A stretch of 18,973 nucleotides of DNA from Erythrobacter donghaensis (lineage in GTDB: Bacteria > Pseudomonadota > Alphaproteobacteria > Sphingomonadales > Sphingomonadaceae): NCBI RefSeq assembly GCF_001557325.1, contig NZ_LSJS01000208.1, forward strand, positions 1-18,973, in the 5' to 3' direction. Below, piece by piece: positions 14,366-18,973 of this stretch; position 1 is the stretch's first letter, and the number at the start of each line of letters is the position of its first letter. Below the pieces are notes generated by a model, which worked only from the letters and a program-made list of their open reading frames with translations, did not search any database and was not told where the DNA came from. Both the position numbers and the translations under genes were made by a program.

Positions 14366-15138
14366 GCCACCCACTTGGCCGCGAACACCTGGCCGCCGCC
14401 CGGCTTGCGCAACACCAGTGCATAGCGGTCCGCGCCCGGCACCTTGAGCTGGCTCGCCGTCAGCGTCACGCTTGCCTTGCCGCCGGCCCAGTCGCCGACC
14501 TTGCGCTCGGAGCGCAGCACGTTGGAGTAGGTGACCTTGCGCCCGCCATTCTCACCGCTGCCGATGCTGACCGCGACCTTGCTGGTGACGCCGACCAGCA
14601 CCAGCTCGGCCTTGCCCGCGCCGGTGCCCGAAAGGCTCACCGCATAACCGCCGCCAGCGGCCGGCGCGACCCGGATCGCGGCGTCGCTCTTGGCGCCATA
14701 CTGCTTGACGCTCGGGGCGACTTCGGAGCCGTGCGAGCCGACGAAGCCGTAGCTGCCATTCACCACCAGCTGCGGGGTGTAGACCCCGTTGCGGCCCGCA
14801 AGGCCGCGGCGCGCGTAATCCTGCTGGAGCGCGGTGTTGCTCTCCTGCGCCAGCGTGTCCTTCCACCCGAGCCGGTCCCAATAGGTGACAGGCCGGGCGA
14901 TCACGACCAGATCGGGGTTGGCGGCGAGCTTCTCGGCCAGCGCATCGGCGGGCGGGCAGGAGGAACAGCCCTGGCTGGTGAACAGCTCGAGCAGCACCGG
15001 CTCGCCCGCAACGGCGACGGCAGGGCCGGGGCCCGACTTGGGCGCGGCCGAAGGTGCGCCTTGCGACAGGCCGAAGCTGGCAGCTCCGAGCACGGCAAGC
15101 ACGCCGAGCGTGGCGAAAAGGGGACGGTTGAAGGTCAT
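14362..15138 (-). CDS. Exported DUF1223 thioredoxin-like protein
   Basis: 258-aa protein with an N-terminal hydrophobic signal or anchor (LFATLGVLAVLGAASFGL, about 7-24), a short Pro/Ala linker, then the DUF1223 domain. Its hallmark LLELFTSQGCSSCPPAD (Cys 58 and 61) resembles a thioredoxin CxxC site, and TPQLVVNGSYGFVGSH further on is also typical. The family is common in alphaproteobacteria, and no reaction has been defined that I know of; a periplasmic redox role is inferred. The ATG at 15138 is chosen because GAGG lies eight bases upstream. A TTG at 15156 is possible but has no ribosome site. It converges on the permease gene with overlapping stops. Confidence 0.9.
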   Translation of the reverse strand: MTFNRPLFATLGVLAVLGAASFGLSQGAPSAAPKSGPGPAVAVAGEPVLLELFTSQGCSSCPPADALAEKLAANPDLVVIARPVTYWDRLGWKDTLAQESNTALQQDYARRGLAGRNGVYTPQLVVNGSYGFVGSHGSEVAPSVKQYGAKSDAAIRVAPAAGGGYAVSLSGTGAGKAELVLVGVTSKVAVSIGSGENGGRKVTYSNVLRSERKVGDWAGGKASVTLTASQLKVPGADRYALVLRKPGGGQVFAAKWVA

Positions 15139-15217
15139 GGGTTCATCCTCGCACAAATGTGTCAGGGATGCTTTCGCGTTTTACCGGCTTCCGGTTACGC
15201 GCCCGGTTCAGGCCGCG

Positions 15218-15346
15218 TCAAAAGGGCAGCGCGCGCCCTGCCAGGATCAGCGACAGCGCGCAGCCGATCACGATCAGCTGCCGCGCGAACTCGACCGCCT
15301 CGAGGCGGCCGGCAACGGCAAGCGGCAGGGCGAGAGCGCGGGTCAT
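15218..15346 (-). CDS. Possible 42-aa hydrophobic small protein
   Basis: An ORF in the 257-base gap between the DUF1223 and deiminase genes, same strand as both. It begins MTRALALPLAVAGRLEAV and ends with a likely membrane helix (LIVIGCALSLILAGRALPF) and TGA. Purine-rich GCGGGAG sits directly before the ATG and CGAGAG lies further upstream, so the ribosome site is only fair. Its codon use resembles the neighbouring genes. A CtrA-like palindromic site lies about 25 bases upstream of the ATG. No named family is recognised, and expression is not shown. Confidence 0.45.
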   Translation of the reverse strand: MTRALALPLAVAGRLEAVEFARQLIVIGCALSLILAGRALPF

Positions 15347-15370
15347 CTCCCGCACTCTCGCCGCAAATCC

Positions 15371-15386
15371 CTAACGAAGCGTTAAC
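15371..15386. promoter_or_regulatory. CtrA-like box
   Basis: CTAACGAAGCGTTAAC matches the alphaproteobacterial CtrA consensus TTAA-N7-TTAAC at all but the first base, and contains the perfect palindrome TAACG-AAG-CGTTA (15372-15384). It sits just after the deiminase stop and before the 42-aa ORF. Short AT-containing motifs are rare in this GC-rich DNA, which favours meaning, but a single near-match is weak evidence. Confidence 0.3.
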
Positions 15387-15395
15387 TCGCGCCTC

Positions 15396-16373
15396 TCAGG
15401 CCGGCATCTGCTGGCTGGCGCAGTGGAACCCGCCGCCGCCGGCGAGCACCGCGTCTCCCGGAAGCCCGATCGTGTCGCGGTCGGGAAACAGCGCGGCGAT
15501 CGCGGCGACGCCCTCGGCGTCGTGGGGCGAGCCGAAGGTCGGCACCACCACGAGGTGCGAGGTGATCGCGAAATTGACGTAGCTCGCCGGTTCGATCCGC
15601 CCGTCGCGCTCGATCAGCCCGGGAGAGGGGATTCGCACCACGTCCACTCCGAAAGCCGCCGCCCGCGCCGCCGCGTCGGCGTAGATCGCGGCGTTGGGAT
15701 CGTCCTTGCCGGTCGCCTCGGAGACGACAAGGCGGTTCGGGGCGACGAAGCGCGCGAGATTGTCGACATGCCCGTCGGTGTGGTCGTTGACGAGACCCTC
15801 ACCGAGCCACAGCACGCGGGTGAAGCCGAGATGGGCGGCAAGCTCGGCCTCGATTGCGGCGCGGCCGAGATGCGGGTTGCGGTTGGGGTTCAGGAGGCAT
15901 TGCTCGGTGGTCGCGACCAGCCCGGTGCCGTCGCCATCGACCGCCCCGCCCTCGAGGATCATCGCCGAGGCGGTGACCGCCAACCCGGCATCGCGCGCCA
16001 GCTCCGCGCCGATCTCCATGTCGCCCGGCATCAGGTATTTGCCGCCCCAGCCGTTGAAGCCGAACCGCCGCGCGGTGCGAGAGCCGTCCGCCTCGCGCAC
16101 CACCAGCGGTCCGGTGTCGCGCAGCCACACGTCGCCATAGACACGGCGTTCGAGGGTCACTTTACCGCTGACCAACGCGCGGGCGCGGGCCTCGTTGGCT
16201 GCGTCGCGGACCAAAAGCCGCACCTGCTGACCGCTCTCCGCCACCGCAGAAGCGAAGTCCGCCATCTGCTCCTGCGCGGGTTCGAGCCAGCCGGGCCACT
16301 CCTCGGCGAGATGCGGGAAGCCGATCCACAGCCAGTCCTGCGGGGCCCATTCGGGGGGCATCAGCGCGGTCAT
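15396..16373 (-). CDS. Agmatine deiminase / peptidyl-arginine deiminase family enzyme
   Basis: 325-aa cytosolic enzyme of the guanidino-group-modifying (Porphyromonas-type PAD/AguA) family. AguA hydrolyses agmatine to N-carbamoylputrescine and ammonia. Family motifs are in order: MPPEWAPQDWLWIGFP (5-20), DVWLRDTGP (81-89), FNGWGGK (106-112), EGGAVDGDG (141-149), DHTDGHVDNLARF (197-209) and the C-terminal GGGGFHCASQQMP with catalytic Cys 318. The AguA signature is usually GGGNIHCITQQ, so the variant here leaves the exact substrate (agmatine or another arginine derivative) open. It starts five bases after the M28 peptidase gene and is surely co-transcribed, pairing peptide breakdown with arginine-derived amine use. 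The length is slightly short for AguA but complete. Confidence 0.88.
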   Translation of the reverse strand: MTALMPPEWAPQDWLWIGFPHLAEEWPGWLEPAQEQMADFASAVAESGQQVRLLVRDAANEARARALVSGKVTLERRVYGDVWLRDTGPLVVREADGSRTARRFGFNGWGGKYLMPGDMEIGAELARDAGLAVTASAMILEGGAVDGDGTGLVATTEQCLLNPNRNPHLGRAAIEAELAAHLGFTRVLWLGEGLVNDHTDGHVDNLARFVAPNRLVVSEATGKDDPNAAIYADAAARAAAFGVDVVRIPSPGLIERDGRIEPASYVNFAITSHLVVVPTFGSPHDAEGVAAIAALFPDRDTIGLPGDAVLAGGGGFHCASQQMPA

Positions 16374-16378
16374 CGCCG

Positions 16379-18082
16379 TCAGCAGCCCTTCTCGGAAGCC
16401 TTGCAGGCCTCGTCCCGGATCGCGCGGAATTCGTCGCCGTCGTTCCAGTTCGGCCAGCTGGTGCTCGCCGCCATCATCCGGCCGACGCGGTAGTAGAGTT
16501 GCAGGTCGGCCATCACGCCCGACCAGTCCCAGCTCTCGTTGAACTCGTCCTTGGGGCCGTGATAGCGGTTCTCGGTGTAATCGGCGGCGACCTTGGCCCC
16601 GGCCTCGCGCCCGCCCTTCACCAGATCCTCGCCGCCCTCCATGTAGATCATCGGCACGCCGCGCTTGGCGAAGGCGAAGTGGTCGGAGCGGTAGTAGTAG
16701 CCCGCCTCGGGCTTGGCGTCGGGCGTGGCGATGCGGCCATCGGCCTTCAGCGCGGTCGCGAGGAAGGTGTCGAGCTGCGACTTGCCGAGGCCGACCACGG
16801 TCACATCCTTGGCGGGGCCGGCGATCTGGAAGGCGTCCATGTTGACGCCGCCCACCGTCTGCGCGAGCGGGAAGACCGGGTTCTGCGCGTAATAGGTCGC
16901 CCCGAGCAGCCCCGACTCCTCCGCCGTCACCGCCAGGAACACGAGGCTGCGGCGCGGCGCGCCCGCCTTGGCATGCGCCTCGGCCAGCGCGACCAGCGCC
17001 GCGGTGCCGGTGGCATTATCGACCGCGCCGTTGCAGATGTCGTCCCCGTCGGGCGCGGGGGTGCAGCGCCCGAGGTGATCCCAATGCGCGGTGTGGAGGA
17101 CATATTCCTCAGGCGCCTCGGTGCCCGGAAGAATGCCGATCACATTGTGCGACAGGAAGCTGCGCACATCGTTCCTGAAACTGGTCGAGAGCTTCATCCC
17201 GAGCGGCACGGGCTTGAACCCCTTGGCCTGCGCCGCCCTGGTCAGCGCATCGAGATCCTGCCCTGCGGCCTTGAGCATGGCGCGCGCGGCAGCCTCGGTG
17301 ACCCAGCCGTTCATCTGCGTGAGCGGCTCGGCATCCGCTCCGCGCTGGGCATAGGCCTGCGGGCCGCTCCACGAGGACTGCACCACGTTCCAGCCATAGG
17401 CGGCAGGCGCGGTCTGGTGGACGATCAGCGCAGCCGCCGCACCCTGCCGCGCGGCCTCTTCATACTTGTAGGTCCAGCGACCGTAATAGGTCATCGCCTT
17501 GCCATTGAACGGCCCTTCGAGGCCCGCGGTCTGCCAGTCCGGGTCGTTGACGAGGATCACCACCGTCTTGCCCTTCACATCGAGGCCCGCGTAGTCGTTC
17601 CAGCCTTTTTCAGGCGCGTTGATGCCGTAGCCGACGAAGACAAGCTCGCTAGCGTCGATCTTCGTTTCGGTCTCCTCGCGATAGGTCGCGCCGACCCAGT
17701 CCTTGCCGTACTGGAAGCTCAGCGGCGCACCCTTGCCGGTGATGGCAAGCGGGGCGAAATCCTTGCCGGTGATCTCGACCAGCGGCACCTCCTGCACCCA
17801 CGAGCCCTTGTTGCCGGGCTGCAATCCGGCCGCCTTGAAGCGCTCGGTGAGGAAGGCGATGGTCTTCTCCTCGCCCGCCGAGCCCGGCGCGCGGCCCTCG
17901 AAGGCGTCGCTCGACAGGGTGCGGGTGACGTCCTTCATCGTGCCTTCGGCGATCTGACCGGGCGCGACCTCGGGAAGGTCGAGCGCGGAGATGGCACCGC
18001 CGGGGGCAGGCATTCCCTCGCAGGCCGATAGCGCGAGCGCTGCCAAGGCAAGCGCGGCGAGGGCTGGGTGGCGGATGGTCAT
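16379..18082 (-). CDS. M28-family zinc metallopeptidase, predicted lipoprotein
   Basis: 567-aa aminopeptidase-type enzyme. A lipoprotein signal ends at the lipobox LSAC (Cys 21), so it is anchored in the periplasm or outer membrane. A PA-like insert domain (about 140-270, with VFVGYGINAPEKGWNDYAG) precedes the catalytic domain. The expected co-catalytic zinc ligands are present: HWDHLG (His 333, Asp 335), NGAVDNATGTAAL (Asp 355), TAEESG (Glu 388-389), NMDAFQ (Asp 416) and a late His in YHGPKDEF. Such enzymes trim N-terminal residues from peptides. The ATG at 18082 has GGGAGAG upstream. It is divergent from glnE across 101 bases and leads a two-gene operon with the deiminase. Confidence 0.95.
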   Translation of the reverse strand: MTIRHPALAALALAALALSACEGMPAPGGAISALDLPEVAPGQIAEGTMKDVTRTLSSDAFEGRAPGSAGEEKTIAFLTERFKAAGLQPGNKGSWVQEVPLVEITGKDFAPLAITGKGAPLSFQYGKDWVGATYREETETKIDASELVFVGYGINAPEKGWNDYAGLDVKGKTVVILVNDPDWQTAGLEGPFNGKAMTYYGRWTYKYEEAARQGAAAALIVHQTAPAAYGWNVVQSSWSGPQAYAQRGADAEPLTQMNGWVTEAAARAMLKAAGQDLDALTRAAQAKGFKPVPLGMKLSTSFRNDVRSFLSHNVIGILPGTEAPEEYVLHTAHWDHLGRCTPAPDGDDICNGAVDNATGTAALVALAEAHAKAGAPRRSLVFLAVTAEESGLLGATYYAQNPVFPLAQTVGGVNMDAFQIAGPAKDVTVVGLGKSQLDTFLATALKADGRIATPDAKPEAGYYYRSDHFAFAKRGVPMIYMEGGEDLVKGGREAGAKVAADYTENRYHGPKDEFNESWDWSGVMADLQLYYRVGRMMAASTSWPNWNDGDEFRAIRDEACKASEKGC

Positions 18083-18183
18083 GACAAGCTCTCCCGAAAT
18101 GCGCGTCCCCCTTCGCAGAGGCGTGAAGGCTGCGCAAGCACACCCCTTGCAGGCTGGTCGCAGCAGGGCCAGAGAGGCGCGCG
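18083..18183. promoter_or_regulatory. Divergent spacer between the M28 peptidase and glnE
   Basis: This 101-base gap must hold both promoters. It contains the peptidase ribosome site (GGGAGAG on the minus strand near 18090) and GAGAGG before glnE (about 18171-18176). GCAAG-N7-CTTGC (about 18133-18149) is a small dyad. No consensus -35/-10 pair stands out, and no NtrC- or sigma-54-type GG-N10-GC box is convincing. Confidence 0.3.
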
Positions 18184-18973
18184 ATGGGAGAGAACATCAC
18201 CCCCGATTGGGCAGGCGCGCTGCAGCGCGCCCGCGCCCACGCGCCGTTCCTGGCGCGGGCGCTCGACCGCCAGCCGGAGCTGACCGCGCTGCTCGAGCGC
18301 GGAGATGGCGCGGGCGCACTGGTCTGGGCAAAGGCGCAAGGCGCGCATCCCGATACCGAGGTGGCGCTGCGCCGCGAACGTCTCGCGCTCGCCGCCGCGC
18401 TGGCGGTGGGCGACCTCGCAGGCGCCTTCTCGCTGACGCAGGTGGTGGGCGAACTCACCGCCTTCGCCGACCGCGCGCTCGACCGCGCGATCCGCACCGC
18501 CATCGCCGAGCGCTGCGACATCGACGCCGCCGACGGCTTCATCGCCCTCGCGCTCGGCAAGCAGGGGGCGGGCGAGCTCAACTATTCCTCCGACATCGAC
18601 CCGATCCTGCTGTTCGACCGCGAGCGCCTGCCGCGGCGGGCGTCCGACGATCCGGGCGAGGCGGCGCAGCGTTACGCGCGCCGCGTGGTGGCGCTGCTGT
18701 CGGCCAACACGGCGGACGGCTATGCGCTCAGGGTCGACCTGCGGCTGCGCCCGGCGAGCGAGGTCAGCCCGCTGGCCGTGCCGGTGGGTTCGGCGCTCAC
18801 CCACTACCAGGGGCAGGCGCTGGCGTGGGAGCGCGCCGCCTTCACCCGCGCGCGCGCGGCGGCGGGCGACGTGGCGGCGGGCGAGGATTTCCTCGCGGCG
18901 ATCCTCTCCTTCGTGTGGCGCAGCCAGCTCGATTTCGGCGCGATCGAGGAGATCCGCGCGCTCACCCTGCGCA
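18184..18973 (+). CDS. glnE: GlnE, glutamine synthetase adenylyltransferase/deadenylylase, N-terminal part
   Basis: The first 263 codons of a gene that runs off the right edge with no stop. GlnE attaches and removes AMP on glutamine synthetase in response to PII signals. The visible part is the first nucleotidyltransferase-type domain (deadenylylase half). LGKQGAGELNYSSDIDPILLFD carries the catalytic Asp 137 and Asp 139. VDLRLRPASEVSPLAVPV, HYQGQALAWERAAFTRARA and VWRSQLDFGAIEEIR follow in family order. The usual residue after the second Asp is Leu and here it is Pro, a mild oddity. The ATG at 18184 has GAGAGG upstream and gives a compact N-terminus like other sphingomonad GlnE proteins. The full protein is normally about 900 aa. 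Confidence 0.93.
   Translation, partial: MGENITPDWAGALQRARAHAPFLARALDRQPELTALLERGDGAGALVWAKAQGAHPDTEVALRRERLALAAALAVGDLAGAFSLTQVVGELTAFADRALDRAIRTAIAERCDIDAADGFIALALGKQGAGELNYSSDIDPILLFDRERLPRRASDDPGEAAQRYARRVVALLSANTADGYALRVDLRLRPASEVSPLAVPVGSALTHYQGQALAWERAAFTRARAAAGDVAAGEDFLAAILSFVWRSQLDFGAIEEIRALTLR

Noticed and set aside
15176..15200. Terminator-like hairpin ACCGG-CTT-CCGGT
   Set aside because: The T-run precedes the stem on the plus strand, and on the minus strand the stem is followed by A residues, so it fits neither orientation as an intrinsic terminator.
16499..18031. 510-codon open frame on the plus strand
   Set aside because: Antisense to the M28 peptidase, whose zinc ligands and lipobox are intact; the shadow has no domains.
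1..18973. Mobile elements, CRISPR arrays, prophage, tRNA or rRNA genes
   Set aside because: I looked for transposase or integrase motifs, spaced direct repeats, and tRNA T-loop or 16S/23S landmarks on both strands and saw none.

Overview
This is a compact, very GC-rich stretch of bacterial chromosome. Gene content, high third-position GC and sequence style point to an alphaproteobacterium, most likely a sphingomonad or Erythrobacter-like marine relative. That placement is inferred from protein style and is not proven. There are no rRNA or tRNA genes, transposases, phage genes or CRISPR arrays. Nearly all genes are housekeeping or accessory metabolic genes with short spacers and frequent 4-base start/stop overlaps.

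Left part (1-6302, minus strand): an alpha/beta hydrolase, a secreted TPR protein and a YhbW-like flavin monooxygenase are tightly linked. They are followed, after a 131-base gap, by the N-terminal three quarters of the large NAD-specific glutamate dehydrogenase. The first 46 bases are an exact reverse complement of 108-153 and break the dehydrogenase reading frame, which looks like a fold-back artefact or rearrangement at the edge. Middle left (6372-8795, plus): a Tat-exported PhoD phosphatase, then an uncharacterised protein whose Shine-Dalgarno sequence lies inside a perfect hairpin. Middle (8792-10481, minus): a four-gene unit of a 54-aa membrane peptide, a four-helix membrane protein, a small XRE regulator and a secreted alpha/beta hydrolase. 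The last three overlap by ATGA.

Centre (10565-14365, plus): thrS is preceded by a 24-codon ORF with eight threonine codons, 128 bases upstream of the thrS start. Its last codons can pair with a downstream segment that otherwise forms a strong GC hairpin. This is the logic of a ribosome-stalling attenuator sensing charged tRNA-Thr, apparently on a leaderless transcript. It is the most interesting item in the window. A glutathione transferase-like gene follows thrS by 3 bases, then a TSUP (TauE/SafE) permease.

Right part: a secreted DUF1223 thioredoxin-like protein and a possible 42-aa membrane peptide (minus), an agmatine deiminase-family enzyme and an M28 lipoprotein peptidase (minus, 5 bases apart), and the divergent start of glnE, which runs off the end. 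Several genes touch nitrogen metabolism (glutamate dehydrogenase, GlnE, deiminase, peptidase), but they lie in separate transcription units and no common control is visible.
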